A stretch of 64,000 bases of DNA from Oscillospiraceae bacterium (GCA_022509025.1 JAFLUB010000003.1:22400-86399), one strand, 5' to 3'; shown: positions 1 through 16,200, counted from the first letter of the stretch. Numbers and translations: made by a program. The notes: a model not told the origin generated them from the letters alone.

Positions 1-3000
1 CGTTAACGCGTCTTACTGCGCCTGTTTCATCATCTATCGCGTCATATGAACCGTTGATGTGTACATACTGAACCATCGGAGTTGCCGGTGTCGCGATAAT
101 GTCTGTTGTTGAAATAGTGTCAGGAACATTAATCTCATATGTGTTCTCAGCCGTTGTGCTGACATCAGCTTCTCTTATTATTCCGTTAACTGTAATTTCT
201 ACCTTCTTCAGGTCTGCGTTACTTGTAACAGACAGTACACGAACATAATATGTATCAATAGTTGTTCCGTCTTCTGACTTCACATATACAGGTATCTTAG
301 CGTCATCTGCATTAGCAAATCCGTTAATATCTACAGTTTCAGATGTATCGTTTGTCTCGCTGAACGTGATACCTTCCTTGCCAAGATAGTAAGCAGGATT
401 ATATGATGCTTCAATCGCAACTGTCGCATGATCGTCTGTAGCCTTTACGCGGAGCGGAAGAATAGTTCTGTCGTCTTCTACGTATACGAAGTAGTCGCCT
501 GCTTCGTCCTTTTCAAGGTTATACTCTTCGTCCTCAAGCTCTATTGCTCTGATGAACTCAATTGCCGCATCATTCATTGTTCTGCGGATGATAAGCGGAT
601 ATTCAGCAGATGTCTTTCCATCCTCTGCAGTAACGCGTATTGTCAGTTCTATCGGAGTATCCATAAGTGACTCTTCAAGAACAACCTCTCTGTATGCAAC
701 GTAATCTGCAACCTCGAGAACTTCATCATCAAGAACTTCGCCATCAGCGTAGATTATAACTGTTGCAGCCACATCATCAGCCTCTGCGCGGATATTTATT
801 CTCTTGCTTTCAATTGTTTCGCCTTCAGGCGCTTCCGCCTTCTGTTCTGCTGTTACGATATCCGACTTGTCAATGCCGAGATAGTAGTATACATGGCCGT
901 CGCTGTCCTTCATCTTCTTAACCATGCCTGTATAGTCATTGCCTGTTTCGTCAGTCTCTGTTGCCTCTGCGTCTACGCTGAACAGGTCAACATTGATTGA
1001 AGCGTATACTATATTCAGAGCCGGTGTGTTCATTTCAGGAACAATACCGTCAACTGCCTTAACATAGATTGTAGCCTGTGTTCCGCCGTTCTCTATAGGA
1101 TCTATATCTTTCAGAGTCAGCTTAACTATACCGCCCTGTGTCGGATCTTCCGCATCAATCGCGGTCGGCGTTACAAAGTCGGTTATTGCCGGTACAGCAG
1201 CTCCCGCTTTTGTTATCGCAACATTTGAGCGTGCGTCAGCCGTTGTCACGTAAACTACGATACCTTCTTCAGCGCCGCCTGCCGGATATATAGCCTGACC
1301 TGAGTATGAGTTAAGTGCCGTGTTATACTCTGTCTCAACCTTATACTCTGTCAAAGCAACCTCTATGATACCTGTTGTATCAGGAAGCTTATACAGATTA
1401 ACCTTGAAGGTTTCCTCTGTGCCGTCTTCAGACTGTACATGGATATACGCAACTGCCGGAGCAGGCTCTGCAGCCTTGTAATTCTTTTCGTCATAGTATG
1501 TCGCGCCGGTCTTCAGTGAGAATTCCGGATTATCTGAAATTGTTATCTTCATGGTCTTATCCGTAGATATGTCAGAACCATTGATAACTCTGCCTTCTGC
1601 TCTCAACAGCTGAGTTGTGTTATCACTGTCGTCTGTTGAAGCAGGTAATGTGTACTCATATTCGCCGTAAGCATTCTGGTAAATCTCTTCACCGCCGAAT
1701 GTTACGCCTATTGACACGTTAGCTGACATTCTGACAATGTCAAGCTGATACAGCATCTGAGGATATTTAGCGTTTGCAGGAGTTACAACAATATACTGAG
1801 TTGTTGTGGTTCCTACAAGAATCTTATCCTTTGTTGCTATATACGCGTCGAATGAGTTATTATTCTTTGATGTAATCCTAGCGTCATTTTCAGTATCTTC
1901 GATACCAACTCGCGCGTTGATATTATTTGCTGTAGCTGTTACTCTGACATTGCTTACATCGTTCTTAACCTTAGCGATATATCTGTTGTTCTTAGCATCA
2001 TATTCAACAGAATATGCGTCTTCAACAGTTATATCCACACCGGTTCCCTCAAGCTTATTAACCTCGAGAGATTTGAGGGTTGCGTCAGCAGCAGAGCTGT
2101 AGATACGTAATGTGTATTCTCTTACTTCACCTGTTGCTGTTTCATCTTCTTTATTTTCCGCCGCAAGAATTACTCTGAACGGAACATCCATGTAACCCTT
2201 ATCAGGATCAAGATCAACATCAACTGTCTCTACTGATCTGTACAGTTTAACCTCTGTTTCATCAATTTGTACGCTTGCCTCAGGAAGTGATGTTGCAACC
2301 GTTACTTCTACTGTCTCAGTATCTTCTGGAACTGACCATACATACATCAACTGTCCCTCAACAACTACAGGTGACAATTTACCGCTGTTATCTACAGATA
2401 CATATGGATCTGAATCCTCGTCAACCTTATAGATTGTCAATGTATACGGAGCGCCGATAATACCGTCAGCTTCAAGATGAATCTTCACCTTATCTGAAGG
2501 CTCGTTATTATCGAGAGCGAAGTCATTGTATGTGAAGTTATCGTGATTCTCGTCTGTTACCAGTAATGCATTCAGAACTGAGTACGGATCATATGTAACG
2601 AATAGCTCATCCAATCCATCCGACTCGCTTGGCTTCATCTTCGGTGTTGTTATGATATTCACCTGTTCAACAGCTGCATCGCTGATATTTGCAGGGATTA
2701 TTACCGAATAGCTCTGCGGATCATTATCACTTACAATAGCAGGATACTTAGTTCCTTCTACCTCTACATCAATCTTATCAATCATAGTTGCGGCAGACTG
2801 TCTGTAGATAGTGAGAGCGTGGTCTTTTCCGCTATTTCTATCGCCATACTGAGCCGTTACATTAATAGGAACAATTATTGATGTAACACCTGCCGGGAAT
2901 GTTACCTTCTGTACATCATAATGTACTTCATGCTTATCCGCATCTGCGTGGTCGCTGTTTACAGTCTGCTGATTAATTCTGATCTTGCCTGAAATTACAG

Positions 3001-4270
3001 CTTCACCGTAAATGTATACATCTTTTGCCTTTAATGTGCCGGTTGCCTTGTCTATATCATCTTCAGTATCGGTTATAACAGCATAGTAGTTACCTGTTGA
3101 ACCTATCTGAATCGCGTCTATTACATATTCTGACTCTGACTCAGCCATAGCCTTATGATTAGCGCTCTGAGCGTAATCAATATTCTCCTCAGCATCAGGA
3201 TCATCCTGACCGACTCTGAGAATCTTCAGAGTTGTATCATTCGAATATCTTGTTGAGCGAGCCTTGTATACTCCGTAATAAGGCTTAACTTCATTCAGAT
3301 TATTCGAGAATGCGAAGTAATAGTTGTCATACAGCGTACCTATAGGAACATCAGTAAATTCATAGTAACCTATAAATTTCGGATCTGTGTCACCTAAGTT
3401 ATCTGCTGTCAACAGCTTTCCTTTTATAGCTCTGTATCCGTCAGGTATATCATCTTCATCAGAATCGTCACCTGCTCCCGGTTCGTTACCTTCTTCAGAA
3501 CCGTCACCTGTTTCAGGTTCGTTACCGTCACCCAGCTCATCGCCTTCTGCTTCGAATAAGCCGACATTTTCTGATTCGTCGCCACCTGTTTCAGGTGTGT
3601 CGCCGCCTTCTACTTCAGGTGTATCATTATCTCCGGTTTCAGGCGCACCGCCTTCTTCGGACTTATCGCTTTCACCCGGTACAAGGATATTGCCTTTTGA
3701 GTCAACATTCTTGTTGTCGTTTATTCTTATCAGCTTAATTTCGTCCACATCAACCAAGCTCTTAACGCGTATTGTTACTGTATCCGCGTCAGGAACTGAT
3801 GTCTTAACGAGTCCGGCATTGATACCCTTATACGGATTCTTGAACTGGTATAATTCGGTATCAAGCTGAGTTATTATCTTACTGTATTCGTCCTCTTCAA
3901 GATAACCCGCGTCTATTGCCTGTCTCAGAACTACAGGGTCAAGCTGTGAGTAATCGAAGAATATCTTATCGAGGTGCATATCTCCCGGTTCTACAACCTG
4001 GATAAATGCTTTCTGCTGTGTGCCTGTCTTTGTATCAGTTACATACAGCGTTGCTGTACCTGTTCTTGAATGTGAGCTTACTACACCGTTAGCATCAACT
4101 GTTACGATAGCGCCCTTGATAATCGGAGGAATACCTTCATCGTCAAGCTCCTCGATTGCAGGGATTTCCCATTCGTATGTATCGTTCATTGTTGCGTTAT
4201 CATAGATGAGGTTAAATCTGTTGAATGTAACTTTCATCTGCTGAGTATTGTTACCAATATTCAGAATAAC
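1..4270 (-). other. C-terminal run of Ig-like/cadherin-like domains of the giant protein
   Basis: After propeller 15 the RCC1 pattern stops. The sequence becomes a series of about 100-residue beta-rich units with recurring 'VKSEDGT...YYVRV' or 'VQSEDGTEETFKVNLYK' endings, typical of cadherin-like domains (Pfam PF12733). An acidic Glu/Gly/Asp linker lies near 3450-3690. No SLH, sortase or dockerin anchor is seen before the window edge. Confidence 0.75.
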
Positions 4271-7200
4271 GCTTTCAGGTGTAAGCTTCATATCTCTGCC
4301 TGATACAAGCTCAGATTCATATTTATTTGCATCCTCAGGATTCTCTGATTTATCCTGACCGTTATGTGCAGGATCCTCTCCGGCATAGCTGTTACCGAGC
4401 TGGCCATAGAGGTTCTTACCGAAGCTCCATGCGAAGCCGTCGTCAAGAACTACATACGATGCTGTGCCGCCTGCTGCAACACCTATAGACTGATACTCAT
4501 TGCTCTTGTCAATGTTTGCCTTAGTCGGTGCAGCCACAGTGCCGCTTACACCTTCACCGAGACCGAGACGACCTTCAGCCGCGTTACCCCATGTGTAAAC
4601 GCTGCCGTCAGCAGTGAGAGCAATGTTATGCTCAGAACCTGCAGATGCGGTTACAACATAGTTTCCGCCGTCAAATGTGTCTGCATAAGCCCAACCGCTG
4701 CCGCTATGACCAAGCTGGTTGTAATTATTTCCGCCGCTTGTTACGAGACTTCCGTCATTCAGGAGAGCCACAGTATGTGAGCCTCCGTCGTACGTTCTTA
4801 TAACCTTACCGTTAAAGTTGCCCATGTCAACCTTAACAGGCTTACCGTACGTACCATTTCCTGAACTGTTGATCTGACCTGACGCGTTAGAGCCCCAAGC
4901 CCAGACTGTTCCGTCATAACGTACAGCTCTGGATGTGTTGCCGCCTGCACTGATGCTTATTGCTTTATTAATTCCGTCTATAACTACCGGTATTCTCGAC
5001 TTGTTATCGCCAAGGCTTGCACCAAGCTGATTGCTTGTGTTATCACCGAATCCGTATACGAAGCCGTCCTCGCTGAGAAGCAATGCATGATTGTCGCCTG
5101 CTGCGATTGCCTTGATTACAGGGAGACCTGATACCAATGTCGGTGTCTGTACGAATTCGTTTACAGAATTTGTACCGAGCTGACCAACATTATTTCTGCC
5201 CCATGTGTAAACCTGACCCTTGCGTGTGAGCGCAAGTGAATACCATGCTCCCGCGTGAACTGAAACAACATCCTTATTGTTCAGTGCGGTTATATTAACA
5301 GGTTCATATACATTCGATACTCCACCGTTACCGAGCTGACCGTATGTATTATTACCCCATGCCCAGACTGTTCCGTTCGACTTCAGCGCGATAACATGCG
5401 AGTCACCTGCCGCAATCATCGGAGCCGTCTTAGCCTTTGCATCAACAACAGTAACAATGCTTACAGATGTCAGCTCACCTCTTCTGACAACGACATGTGT
5501 AACACCGATGTTCTGACCTGTAATCTTACCGTTTGCATCTACCGTTGCGATATCTTCATTTATACTTTCGAAATCAAAGTCGCCTAAATCCACATAAGGT
5601 TTGAGTAGGTTAAACTCATCTCCCGGATATGTGTCAAGAACCTCTGAACCGCCTATAGGCAGAGTTATATCATGCTTGGAGATAAGGTCTGTTCTTTCAC
5701 CTATAAGAACAGGTATTAAGCTCTTTGTTTCATTTCTTGTAAGCTTAGCGCCGAGTGAATAATCACCGAAGCCGTATACGTAACCGTCAGGTGTGTAGAA
5801 TACAGTGTACTGGTTACCGAGACTTATGCCGTCAACCGTTAAAGCTTTCTCATTTAAGCCTTCTATTATTGTATTCTTCTTAGGTGTGGTTACAGTTGAT
5901 GTACTGTTAATACCTAACTGACCCTTGTCGTTTATACCGAATACATACAGGCTACCATTCTTATCAACAGCCGCGCTGTACATATTACCGGCTTCAACAT
6001 CCATTATATCAGATGCCACACTAACCTTATTAAATGTATTTCTGCTTGAGCCTGCGCCAAGCTGACCGTTTACATTATTACCTGTTGTGTAAACATTTGA
6101 ATTATATGAAAGTGCAATACTGTGGTTATTACCTACTGAAACATCAACAATAGGTTCATCAAGGTCTCTTACCTCTGTTGAGAGCCAGATAGATGTTGAG
6201 TTATTTCCAAGACCTGCCTGACCGTCGCTGTTAGCACCCATTGCCCAGATATCACCGTTTGAGCGGAGCAATGCCGCTGTTTCATAGCCTGCAGAAATTG
6301 CTGTTATGTTATCTATTGTTAACAGCTTCTGCGGCATGGTGAACTTAGAGCCAATATTACCTACGCTGAGCTGACCTCTGTTATTTGAACCCCAAGACCA
6401 TGTGTAGCCCTTATTATCAAGAGCCAGAGCGAAGGAGCTGCCTGCCGCAACAGTGATGATATCCTGAAGTCCTTCTATCTGCGTAAACTTATTGAGCGTA
6501 GAGCCCTTGCTTAAGCCGAGCTGTCCGTATGCGTTGCTTCCTGTTGCCCAGACATTTCCGTCTGTGTCAACTGCGAGAGCATATTCATCGCCTACAGCTA
6601 TATCCTTAAACGTTACGCCTTCAGGTGTCACATTAACAGGTTCGTCACTTGCCGCAGTTGTGCCTGTGCCGAGCTGTCCCTTAGCGTTAACACCCCAAGC
6701 CCAGATTGTTCCGTCAGCCTTAAGAGCAAGTGAATGATTACCCTTTGTAACTGCCTTCGGCTTGAAGCCTACGCTGTCATCGGTTACAACAACCTTGATA
6801 TACGCGTGCTTATTGCTGTATTCAGTTTCCTTAACATGGATATATGATGTTCCCTGTTTGAGACCCTTTACTACTCCTGTTCCCTTGTCTTCTGGGTCAC
6901 TAGTATCCTGTGTATTTGTAACACTGATAACATCTGTGTTGTTTGTGTCAAATACGAATTTCTCAGGTCTGTTGGACTTGTCGCTATACAGGTTGAAGAT
7001 ATTGAATCTTGCGCCAATATTCTTTGTTTCACCTGTGCTTACATAGATTGCATTAAACAGGTCTTTCTCGGTGCTCTTATCAAAGAATACGATTTCGTTT
7101 CCGCCGACAAGAACAGGAAGTGTCTTGCTGATGACTGTGCTGTCACCAAGCTGTCCGTTTGTATTATTACCTGCTGCCCAGACATTTCCTTCAGAGTCAA

Positions 7201-10200
7201 CCGCCATCTGGTGATTAATTCCGCCTGAAACAACGTCAAACGTGAGTATGCCTCTGTCTGACTCGTCTGTTACTCTAGTTGGAACGCGTCTGTCAGTTGT
7301 GTCGCCTAAGCCAAGCTGTCCGTATTCGTTAGCACCCCATCTGTAAACCTTTCCGCCGTCCTCAGCTGCAACTATAGCGGCAGAAGTATATCTGTCTGCT
7401 GAAATATCCGTAACATTGCTTATATAGTTAAGCTTTACAGGTACGTTTGCAGGAGTTGTGTTTCCGGTACCAAGCTGTCCTCTGCCGTTTGATCCGTAAG
7501 CCCATACGTTACCCTCCGCGTCGAGAGCGAGGAGGTGATCCGTACCGCCGGCAATCTCTATAATTTCAATCTCTGCGCCGTCCGCGTTTCTGTAGCCCAT
7601 TACCTTTGACGGAACTGAGGTGTTTGTTATCTTCCAAACCTCACCGCTTATTGTAAGAGCATAGTTGCCACTTATCTGGTGAATCTTCGACAATCCTGAT
7701 ACGAGCGTCGCATAATTCTGATTATTATACTCACGGCCAAATGCCATTACAGTACCGTTCGCAAGAAGGATATATGATGTATCTTCATGCGTTGTAACGT
7801 CTACAGCACCTGTGACAGCTTTGCCTGCGCTATCCTTAACAGCGCTTACGGCCGAGTCGGTTCTGCTGGTCTTCTTGTTACCAAGCTGACCATATGTATT
7901 ATCGCCCCATGAGTAAACATTACCTAATGTGTCGATAGCAAGGTTATGATTTACACCTGATGCTATCATGATTATCTTCTTATCCTTGAGAGCGTCTATC
8001 TGGAACGGAATATACGCGTTACCTGAACCGTTCTGACCGTTACCGAGCTGACCGTAGGTATTGCTACCCCAAGCCCATACAGTTCCGTCATGCTTAAGAG
8101 CTATACTGTGGTTTTCACCGCCGTCTACCATCGGATGAATATCCTTTTCACCTATACCGACGTAAACCGTTACATAGCCTATTGTTCCTGAAGACGGGCT
8201 GTTCACTTCAAGAATTGCCATACCGTCCGCTTTACCGCGAATAGTCAGACCATCCTCGTCAACAGTTACAATATCCTGATCAAGAGACTTAACTGTATAT
8301 TCTTTTTCTTCCTTACCTGTGATACCAAGAAGATTCAGATATTCAGCGATAGTTACCTGAATAGCCGTATTCTTACCGTCATCAGAATCCTTTGTTACAT
8401 TAAAGCTTTCTCCTGTTGCCAGGTGGATAATCTGCGGCACAACGCCCATCTGTCTTCTACCTGCGCGTACAGGTATATATGATGTCTGATTATCCTGGTT
8501 ACCAAGCTCGCTGAAGTCGTTAGAACCAAAGGTCCATACGTAACCCTCAGTGTCAACCGTCATTGTATGGTCAACGCCTGCCTGTGCAAGTATGATATCA
8601 ATATCATACTCTTCGTCCAGAGTTAGCACATATGTCGGGTAAACAACCAGAGCAGGTTCATACAGGTTGCTTGATGATGATGAACCTAACTGCTTATAGT
8701 TATTAGCACCCCATGCATATACGGTACCGTCGTCCAATACAGCGACACTGTAGTTTCTACCTGCAGCGATATCAGTTACCTTGTATGATACAGCCGGGAT
8801 TTCCGGTTTAACATCATCGTCTGAGCCGGTGTTTCCTGAGTCATTATTATCCTGGTCACCGTCTCCGTCCGTGTCTGTCTTATCCGCCGGATCTGTATCG
8901 CCGTCTCCGTCGTCATCACTGTCTGAGTCATCCTCATCATCCGAGTCTTTCTCTTCACCAGACTCTGAATTATCATTTGACGCAGTTCTTATTACAAGCT
9001 CCTGAATACTATCATTACCGATTTCACCCGGAATACCTAACTGACCGTTAGAGTTATTGCCGAATACATACAGTCTGTAATCTCTTGAGAGAAGGAGCGT
9101 ATGAGAGTTAGTAGCGTCACTTGAAGCTATCTTATAGAACTTATTAGATGCTTCCTTGCTCGCTATAGTAGCCGAACCGTTCCGTGTCGGAACTGCCCAG
9201 ATTGTGCCGTCAGACTTAAGGGCATACTTACCTGAAAGCTGGATTATTCTTTCGAATAAGTCAAGCTTTATAGGTGATCTGCCATATCCGTCGCCCCATC
9301 CGTAAATGTATCCGTTATTATCAAGAGCAAATCCTGTTATCTCACCAACTGCTATTTCCTTAGCTATAGCGCCATCAGGGAGAGTTATCTGAACAGGCTT
9401 ATTGTAGTTAGACGTGTTGCCTGTTCCGAGCTGTCCGTTTCCGTTATAGCCCCATGCCCATACCTTACCTGTGTTATCAAGCGCGATAGTATGGTTAACG
9501 CCTGTTTCTATTCTTGTTATGTAACTCGTCTTGTTTGAGAAGCTGAACGTTATCGCTGTCGGAACAATGCGATCTGTATTGCTACTGTCACCAAGCTGAC
9601 CGTAGTTATTTCTACCCCATGTCCATACAGTACCGTTCTTATCAAGAGCTACCGAGAAGTCAGCTCCTGAACCAACCTGCGGCAGAGCTTTATACTCTAC
9701 ATTGTTGTCGCCAAAGCCGATAACAGTAACCTGAACAGCCGCTTCTCTTGATGTTTTACCGTCTCCGCTTGTACCTGTTACGATAATCTGCGTTGTAGCG
9801 CCGGCTTCTTCACCGTGAATTGTTACCGTCTTGCCGTCGCGTGAAGCAGTAGCGATTGAATTGTCGAGTGTTGATACCTCAAATGTTGCCTTATCGTCTG
9901 TATCGTATTTTACATTGAAGAATTTATTATATGTCGCTTCAATATTCTGTGTTTCATTTGCCTTTACGGTTACAAAGTACGTGCTGAGTGAAAGGTAATC
10001 ATCACCTGTCTTTGTAGGCTCTGCCTTAATTGTTTCCTCATCGTTAGACTGTCCGGCAGTGCCGTCACCAATCTGACCCTTATTACTTACACCCCATGTG
10101 TAAACGTAACCATCATTGAGGATTACAGACGTATTATTACCACCTGCCGCAATTCCCCAGATATCATCATTCTTACCGTTTACAGCTATCTTTCTCGGGT

Positions 10201-13200
10201 GTTCAGCATCGCCGTCTTTTTCGATGCTGTTACCAATCTGACCGTGGGCAGTATTACCCCATGTATAGATGTTACCGTTCTTATTATTTTCATCACGCAC
10301 CATCAGTGCAATATGATAATCTTCCGTGCTGCGATTATTTGTATCGCGAATGCCGCCGAACTGTATGTTTATAGCTTTACCTAAGTCATCTCCAGACTCA
10401 TTTTTGTCAACCTTTTGCGGTTTATCAGTACCACCCGAAGCAAATGTGCCTGTCTGATGATTTTTGCTGTAGCCCCAGACATAAGCGTCTCCGCTTCTTG
10501 TTATAAACGCTGAGTTGCGAGCACCCGCGAATATATCAATTATCTTTACAGGCTGGCTGATTTCTTTCTCTGTTTCTTCGCCGTCAGCCTTAACAGTGAT
10601 TGTTTCCTCAGGAATTGCCATTACCTGCTGAATAACTGATGTGCTGTTATTTTCGAATATAGTATCCACACCGAGTTGTTTCCTGTCATTGTTTCCGACA
10701 GTCCACAATGTTCCGTTGCCGAGAAGCATCATGGTGTGTCCTTCACCTGCTGCAATTTCAACCACGCTTGTCAGTGTGCCGTTTCCTGCCACGCCGCTCA
10801 TAGCTACAGGAGTAGCATGCATAGCCTCGTCTGCTGCTATACCAAGCTGACCATAAGTGTTATTACCGAATGAGTAAACTATTCCGTCAGCTGCCAGAGC
10901 CACGCTGTGATCCGCACCTGCCGCGATTGCGATTATCGGCTTAGACTTCGCCGGGAATGACTTAACCGCTACAGGTATATTTGAAGTCGAATAGTTGGAT
11001 ACACCAAGCTGACCGTAGTTATTGCGTCCCCATGCGTAAACCTGACCGTCCTCTGTGAGGGCGAGAGCGTGGTCTGCGCCTGTGGCTATATCAATAACCT
11101 TCGGCATGTCAAATGTCTTGTTATTCGAAGTGTTTATATATTTCTCAATCTTAGTCGGAGATACGATAGTCGGAGAATTGGTTTTTGCACCTACCTGACC
11201 GTAGTTATTTACACCCCAACCCCAGACAGTACCGTCCGCTTTCAGAGCGATCAGGAAGTCGTTTCCGATTGCAATCTTCGGATTTGTGTAGCCTTCCGAT
11301 ACTGTGATACGAACCGCGATTGTCTTACCGGTCATTTCATCGGTTGCTACTGCGACAGTCGTACCTTCGCCCTTAGCTTTAATTGTAATAGTATTTTTGT
11401 CGGTTGCGCCTATAATCTTCGCAACATCATAGTTGAGAATATCCCATGAAATCTTACCGTCAAGCGCAGGTGTGTCCTTAAACAGCGCGAACGGCTCGGC
11501 TGTGTTGTTAGCCGTTACCTGTACTGTAGTTTCTGCTTCAGTACCTATGCCTGCCGGCTTCAATCTTACGGAAGCCTTGTCAATAACGAGCGAGCTGCTT
11601 CCTACAATAACAGGGAATGAGCTGTTGTCGGTAGACTGGTCACCCAGCTGGTATGCGTTGTTGTTACCCCATGCGTACACTCTACCGTCCTTATCAGCCG
11701 CAAGCACATGTCTTGTTCTGTAGCTGTCATAGCCGGCGCTTGAACCTATCATCATGATACCTGACATCGGGTCAGCGCTTCTGCTGTTTTCCAGAACCGG
11801 TGTAGGATATGTGATAGTAGCGCCTGCTTTTCCTATACCTGTCTGACCGATATCATTGAAGCCCCACGCGTACAGGTTGCCCTTTCCGTCATTAGTCTTT
11901 GCAACCTCTGATCTGAATGTAGCTGTAACGCTTGAGATACCTGTCAGGTAATCGTTACCATTTACACCTTTTGCGCGAACAGGATACATATTTACAGTAC
12001 TGTTATTCTCAGCAGTTACCCATTCAGCGCTGTAGCCTGTGGTGTATAAGTAGTTATCGAATTTGCTGCCGTTCCACTCAAAGGTTACAAATGAACCGTA
12101 GTGGTCGCCTCTTGTTAAGTCAACTACACCCTTGAAGTTACCCGTACCGTAAGCCGGGTTATTCTTCATCATCTGAACGTATGTTGCATTGGTTCTTGTG
12201 CCGTTACCAAGCTCACCGTAGTAGTTATAGCCAAGACCGTATACGGTTAAATCCTTATTAAGTATAGCTGTTGAATATGTGCCGACAGCAGCATCCAGAG
12301 CATTATTAACGCCTATCATCTTAGTCGGGAGTGTAATGTTATTATTGCTTGTTCCGTTACCAAGCTGACCATAGCCGTTATAACCCCACGCGTAAGCTGT
12401 TCCGTCTGCACGGATAGCTATAGCTGTACCAAGATCTGCAGATATGTTTATAATCTTGTGTTCTGCGTCAAAGCCGTCACCAAGATAGCCCTTACCGTCA
12501 GGACTCTTAACCTTTACAGGATATATCTGATTATATTCATTATTAGTTCCCTGTCCGAGACCTGCCCATGAGTTACGTCCCCATGTGTAGACATATCCGT
12601 CCTTTGTCAGCGCGTATGCCGCGAAGGTGCCTGCTGCGATATCCACAACATTTGCAAGACCCTTATTGTTGTTCAGCTTAACCTGTACAGGCGAACCTGA
12701 ATTCGGCAGAGCCGTGCTACTCTTGTTTACACCGAGCTGACCATATGTGTTATCACCCCAGGTCCATACAGTACCGTCAGCCTTAAGAGCTACGGAGAAC
12801 TGATAACCTGTTGTTATCTTCGGGAATACCGATTTGCTTACCACATCTGAATAGTTATTCGGAAGCACCTGAACCTTGAGCATACCGTACAGGTTCTTGC
12901 CGTCCTTTGCATCCACTGCGACTATCATCGCTTCACCTGTGCTGACAAATTTCAGCTGTGATTTTGCAGTGCCCTTAGGATCACCGGTTTCAGCATCGTC
13001 TGCAGTGAGGAAATCAGTATTAACTATTTCAACAACACTGCTGTCTGTTGAGATAAACTTAATATCTACGTCGCCTAATACTCTGTCATCGAATACATTG
13101 AAGCCTGAAACTACCTGAGTCTTAATTGTCTGAGTTGAGTCTGCGCCTTCAATGCCTGCATAGGTGAGCAGTCTGTTATTCTCAACACCGTCACCGCTGA

Positions 13201-16200
13201 ATTCAATACGAGCTGATCCTACGGCTGTCGGTGTATTCTTATTAATTATATCATCGTTACCTATCTGACCGCTTGTTCCGAGACCCCAAGCGTATACGTC
13301 ACCATTGTTTTCAATAGCGACTGAATGGCTGCCTGAGTTACTTGCCGATGCCATCAGCGCTTCCATATCCTCAGATGCTGACTTACCGTCATGCGATATC
13401 TTTACGTTTTTGAACGTAGAAACAGTAGCAGCCGTATCGCCGGTTCCGAGCATTGAGTTTGTATTAGCGCCCGTAGCGAAAAGCTTCTGATTCATTGCGT
13501 TAATTGCAAAGGTTGACTTCGCGCCGGTTATGCGGAGTGCTGCACTGATGTTCGGATTTTCCATAGGCAGACCGTTTGAGTTGGTAATACCAAGCTCAGC
13601 GTTTACGCCTTTACCCCAAACGTATGTCTTTTTATTGTCCGTGATTGCAAAACCGCTTCTGTATCCTGCGGCAATTGCGATAACATTCTCATTTGCAGGA
13701 ATTGTTACCTTAGACTTAGCTACGTTAGAGGTTGACTGACCGTTTGTGCCGTGCTCATTATAGCTGTTATAACCCCAGGCATTAATGACACCTGTTTCAG
13801 TAAGAGCATAGCTTGTAGCGTCGCGTCCCGCGGCGATAGCAATAGCTCTTGATACACCTGTGTAAACAGGCGCGTCATAGTAGTTTACATTAACGTTGAG
13901 AATCTGTCTGCTTACATTCTTACCCCAGCCGTATACATCCATTGACTCTGTAAGAGCAAGAGCAAATTCTTGCGTAGTGTATCCGCCTGCAGCTATGTCT
14001 GCAATCTTTATACCGTCGTTCTTAAATGTCTCAATTAACTTAGGTTCGTTAACAATTACGTTTGTTGCAAGACCGAGACCAAGCTCACCGTAGCTGTTTA
14101 TACCCCATGTCCAGACGTTTCCGTCCATATCAAGAGCCATTGTGAAGTTATCGCCTACGGCAATCTTCTTGACGTTGGACATAACCTTCTGAGGCACTGT
14201 TTCCATGCTGCCTGTGTAACCGAGACCAAGCTGACCTGAAGTATTATTACCCCAAGTCCAGACTGTACCGTCGGCCTTCAGAGCCACGGTGTGCGTCTGA
14301 CCTGAGCCAACCATAGGATATGTTATATACTTTTCTTTATCCGGTACTACAGATATAAGAACATGCTGAGTAGTGGTGAATCCACTCTTAGGTTCAGATA
14401 TTGTAACCTTTACATATGTCTGACCTATCTTTTTACCTATTATATCTCCATTATTGTCAATGGTTGCAATCTCCGGATTCCATGAGTCGTATTTCTTTTC
14501 AAAGTCTTCTTCTTTAGATTCCGGACGGAATAGGTTAAACTCTCCCTTTATAGTGAGGTATTGATCAATATTTTCCGGTTTCTCCGCGTCTTTCTTTGCA
14601 AGAATATCTCTTGATTTGAAGATAATTGTCGGCGTCTTACCAATCTGCTCAGCAAGATTGATTGAGTCGCCCGCATTCTGAAGAGCGAGCTGTGAAGTAG
14701 TGTTGTTACCTGTACTCCATACGTGACCCTCATCGTCAATATACAGTGAGTGAGCACCGCCGACAGACGTAGCAGCGCCTATCGCGTCATCAACCGCGCC
14801 ATCGTTCTTCTTAGCAAAGACTACATACGGGATAAGAGTGCTTGTGCTCTTATTTTCGCCGCCTGCAAGCTGACCGGATGTACCGAGACCTGACATCTTC
14901 ACGTTTCCGTCTTTGTCTATCGCATAGACACTGTCACCGCCGCCGATACGCGCAGTGTTATCACGTCCGAGCATTACTGCCGGTTTTTTGATCTGAGCCG
15001 CGTTCTGGGTTGAAATAGCGTTATTTGCGTTATTACCCCATGCGTATGTTTCTGTCTTTACGACTTTTTTAGTATCAACCAGTGAAAGTGAATATGTTAC
15101 AGCCATACCGTTCTGGTTACCTGCTCCGATAGTCATTGCACGGTTAGTAAGCGGTACCTTCGTGAGAACCGAAGTAGTCGATGTGCCGCCTGTTCCGTAT
15201 TCATATAATCTGTTCTTGCCGTACGCGTATACAAGACCGCTTCCTGTGAGCATGTATACTGTCGCGCCCTTGCCGACTTTCACGTCTACAACACCCTGTG
15301 CCGGTAATACGACAGGAGTTGTCACGTTGTTCACATTATTAGTTGTGAGCTGTCTGTATTCATTCGCACCAAAGCCGTATACAGCGCCGGTCTTATCAAC
15401 GGCTACTATAAATCCGTAATCGTCATTCATGCCGCCTGCGGCAATCTCTACAATATTGCTCAGATATGTGCCGCCCTGTTCGCCTGCCTTTACCTGCTGA
15501 GGCGTGTTCTGGTCAGTTGTCGAGTTTATACCAAGCTGACCCATGTTATTTCTGCCCCAGGTCCAGACATTACCCTTCACGTCAATAGCCGCGGCAAACT
15601 GACCTGCAGCAGTAACTCTTATAGCCTTAACATCATTTTTGCCAAGAGTTATCTTCTCAGGATATACTATAGTTCCGTTCTTCTGACCGTTACCGAGCTG
15701 GCCATAGGTATTATTACCCCATGTCCAGACTGTACCGTCAGCCTTCAGAGCAATCGTGAAGTCAGTACCTGCCGCTACCTGCGGATATGCGACACTGGCA
15801 CCTTTAGTTACTGTTATTCCGCTGTTTTCTTCACCGATTACTCCGCCACTTACTACAACATCTGACGGACGTACCTCTACCTTAACAACGCCTGTTGTAA
15901 GCGCGTCATCCGCAAGAGATACAATTAAATATGTCGTACCAACTTTATGAGGTGTTGCTTCCCATATCGTTGTTTTGCCGTCGTCGGATTTTCTGCTTGA
16001 TATTGAGACAATATCGTTACTTCCGTCATATGTCTGCCACTGAAGCGGTAAATCTGTAGGTGTATCTGCAGAAGCATTAAATACATTGAATGTGTCAAGA
16101 TACGGAGCATCAAGCGTGAATGCGCCGCTATCCTCTGTTTTTGAGTACAGATAGTGCTGTACTGTCATATATGATTTACCTACTCTTACCGGTGTATACT